From positions 620,001 through 684,000 of the forward strand of contig JAVYIG010000108.1 of the NCBI GenBank assembly GCA_035222895.1: a stretch of 64,000 bases of DNA. The letters run 5' to 3'. The notes under the pieces were generated by a model. That model saw only the letters and a list, made by a program, of their open reading frames with translations. It did not search any database and was not told the origin of the DNA. This DNA comes from Strongylocentrotus droebachiensis. Lineage: Eukaryota > Echinodermata > Echinoidea > Camarodonta > Strongylocentrotidae. Each line of letters begins with the position of its first letter. Position 1 is the first letter of the stretch. Below are positions 1 to 10,179 of the stretch, in pieces. The position numbers and the translations under genes were made by a program.

Positions 1-84
1 TCATGTGTTTGGTTAAGTTACCAGATGAGTCGAATATCTTCTCACAATATTTGCACTTGAAAGAGTTTCTCTCTAGCGTGCGTT
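1..84 (-). CDS. C2H2 zinc finger, partial at window edge
   Basis: On the minus strand an open frame reads a classical zinc-finger unit: CKYC, twelve residues (EKIFDSSGNLTK), then H, with the second histidine beyond the window edge. The residues before it (RTLERNSFKC) resemble the TGEKP-type linker between tandem fingers, which suggests that at least one more finger once preceded it. Immediately upstream on the same strand the frame runs into an A-rich tract (the T-run at 85-150 on plus) with no obvious 3' splice site. It is therefore either the start of an exon or a copy interrupted by an insertion. DNA binding is the family role; the target is unknown. Confidence 0.5.
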
Positions 85-190
85 CTTTTTTCTTTTTTTT
101 CTTTCTTTTTTTTCTTCTTTTTTCTTCCTTTTTTTTTTTTTTTTTTTCCGGCCGCCCAAGGGGGGGGGGGGTTAAACCCCCTAAACCCCC
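85..190. repeat. T-rich tract followed by G-run/C-run
   Basis: A 65-bp polypyrimidine run is followed by a run of about twelve G, the bases TTAAA, and two short C runs. It separates the zinc-finger fragment from block L and looks like the end of a degraded insertion. No coding potential. Confidence 0.6.
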
Positions 191-1080
191 CCGTAGATCC
201 GCGCCTGGTGATGCCTACATCATGTATTATGTTGGGATTAGCGGAGTGAGAGAATGAATTGAATGTATCAAATGAAATGCATCGCATATGCTTTTTGCAG
301 AAGCAAAGTCACACATGCACACACATGTTCGTTGAAAATTGATATTTGATATGTGTGGCATGATTAATTTTGTTAGGGATGTTATTTGGATCTGAAAAAC
401 CGATTTAAAACCCGAATCCCAATTGCTTTAGTTAAACATCACGTAAGCAAATTTGGCGCAAGTCGGTTTTTGCACTGTCGCAAACAATGCCTCCTGTTCA
501 TCCAAGCGTGAACACATACCACACAAAAATGATACCAAATTATTTCGGATAAAACACTCTTTCATAAGATGTATAACAATTTACTGTTCATAGACGATTT
601 TAAAAATAATTAGCAATTTTCTAGGTGTAAACTTTTTTTTGACTCACAATGTACATCATTATAATGCTGATTAAAGTGTGTTTGAAAACAAGGTTACACG
701 AACAGACACAACACACGCGTGCGCGTGCGCGGACAGACACTCATACACCTGGCCATGTCATGTTTGGGACACAGGCCAAACTTAGTATGCTTTCTTGATT
801 TATTTTAGCGTACCTATCTATAATATGTTTCGTATTATTATACACTGTGCACTAAAAAAAGACTACCGGAGTTAATAGGTAGGGAGGCTGTATTCTAAAC
901 ACGTTGTCAAATTTCATGTCGGTGAATGGTAGCGCTATGTATTGTCATGACAAAGTACTACACTAAACAAATAAATAAATAAATAAATTAAATAATGAAT
1001 AATATAATGATTTGTTAGCAAACCTACTTACTAAATAATAATAAAAGTAAAAATGAAAATGTATACATTTATATCGCGAG
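190..1080. other. Left end of paralogous block L, no gene seen
   Basis: The stretch resembles diverged intron sequence of the propeller gene around 39900-40640: the same CA-rich patch, and a shared motif containing CCGGAGTTAA at about 865 and 40497. The position where the EGF exon would be expected falls near the T-rich tract, and I see no EGF-like coding sequence. There is a short alternating CG/CA patch at 705-735. Confidence 0.4.
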
Positions 1081-1084
1081 CGTA

Positions 1085-1512
1085 TCCTTTCCCGGAGATG
1101 CTCAAGTCGCCTAGAAAGTATGGTCATAATTCTCGCTATCGCCAATAATCCCACAATTCCCCGATGTAAATTGCTAACCCGTTTTCAAATGCACTCTAGA
1201 ATAGCTTGGTGCCTTAGTCGATTCCAGTGCACTTCGGTATTTTGTTTGTATGCTAGCAATGTTTCAAGTCATTTCATTAACAACTTTTCTGTATTTCGAA
1301 GAAATAGCGTCGGTTAACGCATCATACTATTTAAACCAGGATTAATAAATAGCCCAGTTACCATGCGGCACTGGTGGGATTTGTGAAATTATTTTATAAC
1401 AAGTACCCATTTATTGAGAGAGACAGTGTAGATTCAGGCCGTCCCAAAGGACATTAGTGCCACGGAGGGGGGATCGAGCACTGAACCTGCCTGGGGGCGT
1501 ATAAGCTAAACC
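1085..1512 (-). mobile_element. tRNA-derived SINE, degraded (block L copy)
   Basis: Read on the minus strand from 1512, the head has an A-box-like TGGTTTAGCTTATACG and a B-box-like GGTTCAGTGCTCGATCC. A body follows containing AATGGGTAC, a motif it shares with the SINEs at 1733-1912 and 40640-41072. The copy is longer and more degraded than the matching SINE at 40640-41072, which sits at the equivalent place in the propeller-gene intron. The insertion therefore predates the duplication of the blocks. Confidence 0.55.
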
Positions 1513-1732
1513 ACGACACCTATGTTATTAATTTTTGTTGAAGTTTATGTAAATGTCTCTAACAAAATGCGGAGACGTTACCCAAATGACTTTCCAATTT
1601 AGATTTGTGATGACAATTATCAAACTTTAACTAAGTTTTCAAAAATCTAGGTCAGGTTAATTTGTATTGATTTATACTTTGGAAACCGATAGTCTTTTGG
1701 CAAGATATTAATCTACATCTTCCACACACCAC

Positions 1733-1912
1733 CCAGGTGAGGTAAATGGGTACACGGTAGGAAGACATTCCCTTTAATGGTTAAGTTCCTTTAATGGTAG
1801 CTCGATTAAAGCCGGGGTAATGATATGATTGCAGTGCCCTTCCGAAGAATAGTATAAAAACAAATAAGGCTAAAATACATGTTATTCTTATTATTATCAT
1901 TACTATTATTTA
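1733..1912 (+). mobile_element. SINE body and tail fragment
   Basis: This has the SINE body motifs GGTAAATGGGTAC and AAAGCCGGGGTAATGA and ends in an ATT/ATC-rich tail at 1885-1912. The tRNA-like head is missing. It lies between the older SINE and the cysteine-module exon of block L and is absent from the matching positions of the other two blocks. Confidence 0.5.
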
Positions 1913-2005
1913 AATAATTATAGAGACAAATACGATGTGTGTTATACAATTCGGAATATTGTTATCATGAGTAGTAGGTTGATACTGTCATTAAATTGTG
2001 TTTAC

Positions 2006-2152
2006 CCGCATCTGGTGTTTTGCAAAAAACTATCTTAGGATCCTCTGCTGTTATTGTTGATGATCCGTCAAAGACCACACCCTTGACAGCCGTAGCATCA
2101 TAGTGTAATGAAGAAGGGCATGGATTCGATTCAGGACAATGACCATTGACCC
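2006..2152 (-). CDS. Cysteine-module exon, copy L (partial paralogue of propeller gene)
   Basis: A 147-bp exon on the minus strand with acceptor TTACCTAG before it and donor GTAAAC after it. It starts with two bases completing a codon and ends in phase 1. The peptide begins GVNGHCPESNPCPSS and ends KIVFCKTPDAG, with three cysteines spaced as in the copies at 15365-15511 and 41325-41471. Length, phase and cysteines are kept in all three copies while third positions vary, which supports a coding past. No EGF or propeller exon follows on the left before the block breaks off, so this copy is probably a gene remnant. The leader exon at 2709-2754 belongs with it. Confidence 0.65.
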
Positions 2153-2580
2153 CTAGGTAAGAAACACCAGGAAAGACAATGATCACGAGTTAGCTACATA
2201 CACACACGACCATTATAAACACACCATTTGTTTTATGTGAGTACAATCGTTTTATTCTTAGGTCAATCAATTTGTACTGCTTTGTTGAAAACTAGAATTC
2301 AATAAATTCTCGATGCTATTGCGAAAGTGAACAATTAGTTATCTCAACATTTTCATCATCTTATAGGAGATTATCAGGATAACAAATCCGAAATCATGCA
2401 CTGCCAAGTAACATGGTTTTTCCATGAAAGCACCTGCAACCACTTCCATTAAATAATGTTTATATCATGCAAATGAGGGATTTTTTTTCATAAAATTGAA
2501 ATTATCATATTGTTCTATACACTTCACTTGACATGCGTGCAATTTTCGCGGAGATCGGCCGTTTTACGGCCGAGATCTTA

Positions 2581-2611
2581 GGGGGGGGGGGGCCATAATG
2601 CCCCCCCCCCC
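2581..2611. repeat. G-run/C-run hairpin
   Basis: Twelve G are followed by CCATAATG and a run of about eleven C, so the runs pair as a foldback with a tiny loop. GGCCG words flank it on both sides. It interrupts the intron between the two exons of block L. Confidence 0.7.
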
Positions 2612-2708
2612 GGCCGTAGTAAGACTTCAAATAGCCCGGCCTTATTAGGGTTAACCCAAACCTACGATCACGACATTTATTTTTATATTATAAAGGCATA
2701 CAACTCAC

Positions 2709-2754
2709 CATTCACTAATAGGAGCATTTGTGCAATCCAGACGCTGATAAAAAT
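2709..2754 (-). CDS. Hydrophobic leader exon, copy L
   Basis: A 46-bp exon with acceptor CAATAG and donor GTGAGT, phase 0 in and phase 1 out, which joins in frame to the exon at 2006-2152. It encodes IFISVWIAQMLLLVNG, a hydrophobic stretch like the core of a signal peptide. The same exon occurs at 16290-16335 and 42146-42191. Substitutions among the three favour synonymous or conservative changes in this frame only. An ATG-bearing first exon was not found. Confidence 0.55.
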
Positions 2755-3005
2755 CTATTGTCGACAAACAAACAACACAATAATACATTTAGCAATACAA
2801 TTGGCAATTAAAGCTATGGAAGTATGTTTTTGGTTGCATAACACCCAAATGTATTAGTATAGGTCATCAGACAATAATATATTATTTTCTAATAACTTAT
2901 AATCTATATAATTATATCTTCAAAACATTGATGTGCCTTCACGATAATAAGTACCTCTAGCAAGGTACACGGGCCTATACAGTAACATAAGCTGAAATTC
3001 GATGG

Positions 3006-3327
3006 TAAACTAACACAGTGTCTGACAGGGAAAAGAGTGGTGTTTGTAGATCTCCCAAATCAACCTCTCCCAAGATTTATGAGGTTCCATACCTTTAGAG
3101 CTAGAGTTTTTTATTTTGGGCAAGAAAATGCGTCACATGTCCCCATTTGCTCAAATTTCCTTCAGGATGGCCATCACAAGTCGCATTGCACGAATGAAAA
3201 AATATGCCGGGCTTGTCGACAAGTAGGACATATGCATTACACACGCCCCTCCACAGCTGGGAACGAGGTAGCTAGGATACCGAGCTCTCCGAGTGAACCA
3301 GCTGTACGACGCAAAGAGAGGAATTAG
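3006..3327 (+). pseudogene. LINE ORF1-like fragment with CCHC zinc knuckles
   Basis: The open frame contains a basic, aromatic segment (RFHTFRARVFYFGQ) followed by two CCHC-like knuckles. In the first (CSNFLQDGH) the second cysteine is replaced by F; the second (CRACRQVGH) lacks its final cysteine. This layout is typical of the gag-like ORF1 of jockey/CR1-type non-LTR retrotransposons, where knuckles bind element RNA. The damaged ligands and the absence of an adjoining ORF2 mark it as a dead fragment. It is cut on the right by the inverted-repeat element starting at 3427. Confidence 0.5.
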
Positions 3328-3426
3328 GTTACAGCTCGACCACATGGTCTAGGAGAAAGGCGAGCTACGTCACGCGAATCGCGGTTCAGTGAAAGCAAGC
3401 AATATGATGACGAATTTCATACATAA

Positions 3427-6363
3427 GCCCCCATCACACCAAACTAGTTCTCACTACGTTCTCGAAAATGTTGCCAAACCGGCTCAAACTGAGTCCGAAC
3501 GGAGTTGAACGTAATAGCGACTGTTTGCGACCTGTTTAAGGACTTTGTGGATGGGCTCGTACTGGACGTATGTCTCTAATACGATCCTAATTCGTTCATT
3601 TAAACAGTCCACAGTCTAGATCGGATGAATTTGATATTTCCAAGCAGTCCAAACCATTTTTGCTAGTTCGGAACCTGTTCCAACTAGTTTATAACCTAAC
3701 CACCCTGTTCAGAGACAGTTCAACTCATCATCATCTCGTTCTTAGTGCGTTCGAACGCTCTTCTACCACGCTTTGCAATCCCGTCCTGGTTCGAGTGCTA
3801 TACAAACCCAGCGCGTTCTTCCTCATTGATGCTCGACCACATCACGTGGTAACAGGTTCCTAGTAGGATCGAAGTACGGCAATTTCGTTCATGGTACGGC
3901 AATTCAGTTCGTTGTACGTCCATCTCGTTTTAAGTACGTTGTCTCTCCGTCCAATTGCCGGACGGGGAGAATTTTGAACAGGCTCAAAGTTCTAGACCAC
4001 CCTTCCCGTCCAAGCCAGTCCGAGCCCGTCCATGAAGTCCTTAAAAAGTTCGTAAATAGTTGCAAATCCGTTCACTCCGTTCACACACAGTTCGAGCCCG
4101 TTTGGCAACAGTTTGAGGAATGGCGAGAACGCGCTGGGTTTTTATAACTCCCGAGTCTGGACGGGATTGCACACGCTCTAGGAGCGCGTTCGAACGCACT
4201 CAAAACGAGATGAGGAAGAGTTGAACTGCCTCTAAACGGGGTGGTCGAGTTAACAACTATTTAGAACAAGTGGCAAACTAGTTAGAATGGTTTTGGACGT
4301 ATTGGGAACGAGGTAGAACTAGTTAATAATGGGTTTAAACTGAGTACGGACTGGCTTGGACTGCTTAATCTACCCCATCTAAACTTAATCCTTTGGCGGT
4401 ATCTTGAAAGATACTTTTGTGTGGACGAGGACGGCGTTCACGTCCTCTAACGATGCGAATTGGCGTCAGACACCCGTCCTGTTCACTACCTTATTACCTT
4501 TTTCGTTTTAAGTCGACACCCGTTTTCTACACGATGACGTAATGCCCCCCGCACGCGCTTATTCAATTTCTCCTTCTTTCACTTCTTATTTTGTTCTTCG
4601 TTTATTATTCTATTATACTCTCTCTATTTTCCTTATGTTATTCTTTGTTTTTCCTTCTTTCATCTTCTCTTCTATCTTTCCATTGTCTATTCTTTATCAT
4701 TTTCTCTTTCTGTCTTTCCTAACGTTATTGTTGTTGTTATCATTCTATCATTTTTCTTTCTATCTTTCCTCATATTATTCTTTGTTTCTTCCTTCTATCA
4801 TCTTCTCTTATGTTATTCTTTGTTTTTATCATTCTATCACTTTCTCTTTCTGTCTTTCCTCGTGTTATTCTTTGTTTTTTCCTTCCTTCACTTTCTCTTT
4901 CTGTCTTTCCTCATGTTATTCTTTGTTTTTCCCTTCTTTCACCTTCTCTTTCTGTCTTTTCTTATGTTATTCTTTGTTTCTTCCTTCTTTCACCTTCTCT
5001 TTCTGTCTTTCCTTATGTTATTCTTTGTTTTTTCCTTCTTTAACTTTCTCTTCAGTCTTTCCTTATGTTATTCTTTTTTTTTTCTTCTTTCACCTTCTCT
5101 TTCTGTCTTTCCTTATGTTATTCTTTGTTTTTATCATTCTATCACTTTCTCTTTCTGTCTTACCTTATGTTATTCTTTGTTTTTCCCTTCTTTCACCTTC
5201 TCTTTCTGTCTTTCCTTATGTTATTATTTGTTTCTTCCTTCTTTCACCTTCTCTTTCTGTCTTTCCTTATGTTATTCTTTGTTTTTATCATTCTATCACT
5301 TTCTCTTTCTGTCTTTCATTATGTTATTCTTTGTTTTTTCCTTCCTTCACTTTCTCTTTCTGTCTTTCCTTATGTTATTCTTTGTTTTTCCCTTCTTTCA
5401 CCTTCTCTTTCCGTCTTTTCTTATGTTATTCTTTGTTTTTCCTTCTTTCACCTTCTCTTTCTGTCTTTCCTTATGTTATTCTTTGTTTTTTCCTTCTTTC
5501 ACTTTCTCTTCAGTCTTTCCTTTTGTTATTCTTTGTTTTTTCCCTTCCTTCACTTTCTCTTTCTGTCTTTCCTTATGTTATTCTTTGTTTTTCCCTTCTT
5601 TCACCTTCTCTTTCTGTCTTTCCTTATGTTATTATTTGTTTCTTCCTTCTTTCACCTTATCTTTCTGTCTTTCCTTATGTTATTCTTTGTTTTTTCCTTC
5701 TTTCACCTTCTCTTTCTGTCTTTCCTTATGTTATTCTTTGTTTTTTCCCTTCTTTCACCTTCTCTTTCTGTCTTTCCTTATGTTATACTTTATTTTTTCC
5801 TTCCTTCTCCTTATCTTTCTGTCTTTCCTTATGTTATTCTTTGTTTTTCCCTTCTTTCACCTTCTCTTTCTGTCTTTCCTTATGTTATTCTTTGTTTCTT
5901 CCTTCGTTCACCTTCTTTTTCTGTCTTTCCTTATGTTATTCTTTGTTTTTTTAATCATTCTATCACTTTCTCTTTCTGTTTTTACTTTCTGATTTACGCT
6001 GCGATGTAGCAAGATGACGTCATTCTGACGACGGGTCACTAGTTTTCTGACGAACCTCAAATCATCGATGAACGGGTTCGCAAATGTGGCCTGACGACGC
6101 CAGACGACCCGACGCATGCGCAGATCGCCGAAATGACGTCCCATATTTGACGTCGACTATGTCGACGTGACAAACGAAAACCCCCTGAACTGGCTGTGGA
6201 CGGGGTACAAACGAGATGGACGTATTGAGGACTGTTTACGAACGAACTAATATCGTATTATAGACATTTTTTTACACATTCTGCCCCGACCACAACCCGT
6301 TTACGATTTTATAGGACGGTTCCAGAACGCGATGAGAACTAATTTGGTGTGATGGGGGCTTTA
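3427..6363. mobile_element. 2.9-kb element with terminal inverted repeats
   Basis: The left end at 3427 (AGCCCCCATCACACCAAAC) is matched in reverse complement at the right end near 6340-6361, and pairing continues through TAGTTCTCA. Inside the termini, both 3440-4400 and 6180-6340 are filled with scrambled repeats of short words such as GTTCGAAC, CGTTC and AGTCC in both orientations. The centre is a 51-bp minisatellite (4600-5985), then a patch rich in GACGTC/TGACG (6010-6180). There is no transposase-like ORF, so it is non-autonomous. Its terminal motif CCCCC(A/T)TCACA is shared with the element at 24388-25310. No convincing target duplication is visible. Confidence 0.7.
4600..5985. repeat. 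51-bp pyrimidine-rich minisatellite, about 26 copies
   Basis: The unit runs CTTATGTTATTCTTTG, a T-run, then CTTCTTTCACCTTCTC and TTTCTGTCTTTC. Several copies carry variants (ATCATTCTATCAC, or a shorter CTTCAG block) that recur in the same order, so higher-order units have been copied. Because 51 is a multiple of three and the strand has almost no A or G, all three plus-strand frames stay open for hundreds of codons. These are not genes. Confidence 0.9.
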
Positions 6364-6489
6364 CGAAACGTCCGCACCCGCCACGCCCACCCTCCAAGCG
6401 CCTAGTAAGAGTATATATTTATGTCAAGATGATAACTATTGTACAAGTATCCGTAAATAATTTCAATTATGGTTGAAACAAACAAATAA

Positions 6490-7320
6490 TATTTCTGACC
6501 CCAGAGTCAGGTGGGATTACATGAAATACCAAATCCGAAGATACACACAAAAGTATAGCAAACTTAAGGCTAGAGAGCTAAAAAGCAGAAAGAATAAAAT
6601 TAGAAAAAGATGTACAAATTTTGGAATCAAAGTTACATATGAATTCTGAACTAATTAGAAACCAATATCGTTAATTAATGTGGACGCAAAAATATGTTCG
6701 AAGGTGTTGGCGAATAGAATAAGACAAGTTGTAAACGAATTAATTGACACCGATCAATATGCTTTTTTTACGTTGGAGGGCAATAGGAGAAGTTATCTGA
6801 AATGTACATGATTTTTTCAATTTTCTTTTAACTGAACAGAAAACAGGATTCATTGCTTAAATAGATTTTAAGAAAGCGTTTGATTCTTTAGAACATTATT
6901 ACATGTTTCAAGGTTTACATTCGTTTGGTTTTGAAGCATCTTGAAATAAATGGGTAAAAGCTTTGTATAAAATTATAGTAGGTTGTGTTTTAAAAAATGG
7001 TAAATCTACAGGATATTTTCCGATTACAAGAGGAGTAAGACAGGGAAACCCCCTCTCTCCCTATATGTTTATAATTTGTCTAGAAACACTTGCATAACAC
7101 ATGAGAAATTCAGTAGATATAAGTGGAATGGTAGTAGGTACGAGTGAATTAAGTCTATGTATGCAGACGATTTTTACTCTTTTTGTTTAGATGTAAATCG
7201 CTAAACTCATTATTTGATATTATCCAACAATTTGAGAAATGTTCCAGTTTAACTATAAACCTAAGTAAGACAGACATTCTGAAAATTGGATATGTACCAG
7301 ACGCTGGTTTTTGACCAAGC
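6490..7320 (+). pseudogene. Tx1/L1-like LINE reverse transcriptase, first part
   Basis: In shifting frames the sequence reads recognisable LINE motifs: a linker (WDYMKYQIRRYTQKYSKLKA), then KPISLINVDAKICSKVLANR and IDTDQYAF. After these come the palm region IDFKKAFDSLEHYYM, the loop [19 protein letters not shown], and a remnant of the catalytic YADD. Order and spacing fit the reverse transcriptase of the L1/Tx1 group, except that sequence is missing between the linker and the first RT motif near 6655. It has many stops and frameshifts. The reading resumes at 8080 after an inserted hAT-type element. Confidence 0.75.
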
Positions 7321-7331
7321 ATGTTATTTAT

Positions 7332-8079
7332 CAGGCGCGTAGCCAGGGGGGGGGGGGGGCGGTGGGGGCAGTCGCCCCCCCCCCGAAAAAACAACGCCAG
7401 CCCCCCCCCCCCCAAAAAAAAAAAAAAAAAAAAAAGGAACAGGACGTAGGAAAAAAAAGCGGGGTTAAGAGTCGAGAACGGTACAACTTCTTTCTCTAAT
7501 AATTTAATGAAACGTCAAGGCTTCCGTTGTTGAGGATGGAGGGGAACTGAATTCAGATAAGGATTAAGAGTCGAGAACGGTAAAACGAATCGTCTTCTTT
7601 CTCTAATAATTTAAGGAAACGTCAAAGCTTCCACGCTTCGTGCGGGAGGGGGGGGGGGGAAAACTGAATTCAGACAAGGATTAAGAGTCGATCGAGAATG
7701 GTACAACGAATCCTCTTCTTTATTTAAAAAACTAATGAAACGTCAGAGCTTCCGCGCTACGCGCGGAGGAAGGGGAACTTGATTGAAACAAGAATTAAGA
7801 GTCGAGGACGGTACAACGAATTGTCTTCTTTTTCTAATGAAACGTCAGAAGAAACTGAATTGAGATACGGATTAAGAGTCGAGAACGGTCCAACGAATCG
7901 TCTTCTTTTTCTAATAATTAAGTGAAACGTCAAAGCTTCCGCGCTTCGCGCGGGAGGAGGGAAACTCCACTCTCCCTGTACCCACCCCCTAGGGAGCGCG
8001 CTACGCGCGCTCTGTAAGTGATTCACACTCTTCGCGTGCTCACTACCCCCCAAAAAATGAAATCCTGGCTACGCGCTTG
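7332..8079. mobile_element. hAT-type non-autonomous element (748 bp)
   Basis: The ends are CAGGCGCGTAGCCAGG at 7332 and its near-complement CCTGGCTACGCGCTTG ending at 8079, matching the CAG-GGCGTA-CCAG style of hAT termini. The flanking 8-mers TTATTTAT (7324-7331) and ATATTTGT (8080-8087) agree at 6 of 8 positions, the size expected for hAT. It splits the reverse transcriptase reading of a LINE, which continues on both sides. The interior is a tandem repeat described separately and there is no transposase. Confidence 0.8.
7455..8000. repeat. Tandem repeat of about 100 bp with GC-rich palindrome
   Basis: Five to six diverged units each carry ATTAAGAGTCGAGAACGGT, a CGTCTTCTTTCTCTAATAAT block, GAAACGTCA, and the hairpin CTTCCGCGCTTCGCGCGG. 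The same unit in the opposite orientation occurs at 52490-52920, 55340-55440 and 55990-56230, so it is a hallmark of one dispersed hAT-like family. Confidence 0.8.
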
Positions 8080-8510
8080 ATATTTGTTGATATCATTGAT
8101 GTGCTTGGTACTTATGTAGGTATCGGATTATATTCGGAAATATTAGCATCATTAAAAGTCACTTTAAATATGTGGAGTATGAGAAACTTAGCTTTATTCG
8201 GAACAATTATCAAATCCTTTGGAATATCAAAATTGATGGACATGTTTTAAATTTTGTTATTATCAGACTGGTTCCTAAAGAAAATGGATTTTTTTTCCAA
8301 ATTTATTTGGATAAAATCCGTAGGAATGTAATAATCCATGATTTGAAGATGGTAGATGGCAGTCTTGTAAAGATTGTCTGATATTCAGTCATGCGTGAAT
8401 GGATTCAAATGAAAATGGTACCTAAATGTACTTGGAGGATAAGTCTATCAAGACATATCATTAAATCCCTAATTAAATATTCATACTTCAAACAATACAA
8501 CTTATAAAAA
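8080..8510 (+). pseudogene. Tx1/L1-like LINE reverse transcriptase, second part
   Basis: The reading continues after the hAT insertion: YVGIGLYSEILASLKVTL, then MWSMRNLALFGTIIKSFG and ISKL, FIW. This corresponds to the region downstream of the catalytic motif in L1/Tx1 enzymes (typically W..RNL.L.GKI...K....SKL). Removing 7332-8079 plus one flanking copy rejoins the two halves. Stops at several places show it is inactive. Confidence 0.7.
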
Positions 8511-8616
8511 GTTGGACATTCTTTCTGACTCACCCTATACATTGTATTTTTTTTCTTTTGTAAGTCTATAACGGCTCAAAGCAACTCAATATATTTTACT
8601 AGCTGTGTTTAATCTT
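8394..8616. repeat. Dispersed repeat, copy 1 (second copy 9929-10148)
   Basis: About 220 bp repeated almost identically at 9929-10148 in the same orientation, including GTACTTGGAGGATAA and CTGACTCACCCTATACATTG. Copy 1 continues the LINE remnant. Copy 2 directly abuts the 3' end of the minus-strand LINE at 10150. The 1.3 kb between them contains an older copy of the gene-flank repeat. Confidence 0.85.
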
Positions 8617-8799
8617 ATCAATATATACAAACTCTTGTTTCAATCCCCATTTGAAATAATGTCAACTATTGTCATCGTGTAATGTTATATGTTTAATTTA
8701 CACATTTCTTCCCCCCCCCTGAAAATAAAAAGATGTGCGTGGAGTGAAATATATATAACTCAAAATTACAGTACTAATGTCATTATTAAACCTGATCAC

Positions 8800-9540
8800 T
8801 AGTTTGTGAATCATTTTTCAAATATTTCCATGTACCTTGAAGTGACCAAAAATAAAAAGACAATTTGAATACAAAAAAGTACCTCTAGCTTGACATAATT
8901 ATGTGCTGATGTTTCAAAAGCGCTTGTTCCTGAGTCAAATGCTACTTGATAATGCCTATACCACAATCGTCTACAGAACTGACATCTGTAATATTCAGCC
9001 CGAACAGTACGGCCAGTATATACTTTCGTGGCCCAAAGACATGGATTGAGGATGCCGTAGAACAAGTTCAGGTAGAATGAATTTTTTGAGGGAATTTCAA
9101 CGGAGGGGGAGGGGAGTGTGACGCAAAGCTTTAAATGCTGGATACGCTATCGTCCCTCAACCATCATCACTACGAAATGAGATACGAAAAAGGTCTTTTT
9201 TAAAAGAGAACATAATTACCAAGATGTGCATGTTGACTTCTATAAAAACCAGCATTGGGATCGTAGACTCGATTCTATTTAATACAAGGAGCCGGTTAAG
9301 TTCTCTTAAGATTTGGGTAAGATGTTCAAATTCCCTTACTCCAGTCACAACTCGGACGGCGTTGTTCATTGGAAGTCTCTAGTAGTCTGGAGACTGAAGA
9401 ATGTTGTAAGTCAGCGATCGACGCATTGCAGCAGAGTTGTGCAGTATAAAATAAACATTTCCATTTTGCCATGGAAACACGTCTCTCAGAATATTTATGA
9501 GGCAATAGGACAAGGTTAATAGCAAAACAACACTTAATTG
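8800..9540. repeat. Oldest copy of the propeller-gene 5' flank repeat
   Basis: Matches in order pieces of 48950-49800: GATTGAGGATGC and the stretch after it, CCATCATCA with AAATGAGATAC, then ATAATTACC with CATGTTGACT, then ATTTATGAGGCAATAGG. Divergence is greater than between the copies at 17160-19650 and 42590-50140. It probably represents the flank of block L, pushed away by insertions at 2970-8790. Confidence 0.6.
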
Positions 9541-9751
9541 CTTTTACCCTATTTCAAACTCGAATATAAAACGCGTACAGTAGCCTTTATATTTCCATCT
9601 ATGTTTTGGAGTAATGGGTACTAAAATCTGCCGTTGTCATGGGTAAAATGCAAGCCAAGTACTTCACACGAGTTCTGCAGTAGAAACAGTTCTATTTAGA
9701 TATTGGGACACGGTCTTCGAAATATTTATTAGGTAATAGGATAGGCAAACA

Positions 9752-9830
9752 CGCACTCACACCACACACACACGCACACACACGCACGCACTCACACACA
9801 CACACCACCACACACTCACACACACTGTTA
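9752..9830. repeat. CA/CACG microsatellite
   Basis: Imperfect dinucleotide repeat of CA with interspersed CACG and CACT units. Confidence 0.9.
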
Positions 9831-9928
9831 CAAATGTCTCAGATTTTTTTTTTCTTTTCTGATCAAGCATTGGTTTTTATCAAGATCCCTGAATGTTTAA
9901 GTGGCATTTCCTTGACAATCTTTGCGTG

Positions 9929-10148
9929 AACGGAGTCAAATGAAAATGTTACCTAAATGTACTTGGAGGATAACTCTATCAAGACATATCATTAAATCCC
10001 TAATTAAATATTCATACTTCAAACAATACAACTTTTAAAAAGTTGGACATTCTTTCTGACTCACCCTATACATTGTAGTTTTTTTCTTTTGTAAGTCTAT
10101 AACGGCTCAAAGCAACTCAATATATTTTACTAGCTGTGTTTAATCTTC
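9929..10148. repeat. Dispersed repeat, copy 2
   Basis: Near-identical to 8394-8616, differing by a few substitutions. It ends exactly where the minus-strand LINE begins. Confidence 0.85.
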
Positions 10149-10179
10149 AACTGACAATCAGATAGGATTGCATTATTGG

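Noticed and set aside
160..195. Telomere-like repeat (GGGTTTA-like words)
   Set aside because: Only two imperfect units between homopolymer runs; not the metazoan TTAGGG array.
4542..5954. 470-codon open frame with multiple hydrophobic repeats resembling a membrane protein
   Set aside because: It is the translation of a 51-bp pyrimidine-rich minisatellite. All three frames of the strand are open for the same reason and it lies inside a non-autonomous element.
8811..9065. Minus-strand exon candidate (acceptor ATATTACAG, donor GTACTT) with a CQFCRRLWYRHYQV peptide
   Set aside because: The sister flank copies at 18720 and 49050 do not keep the frame, and the donor is weak. More likely chance within the flank repeat.
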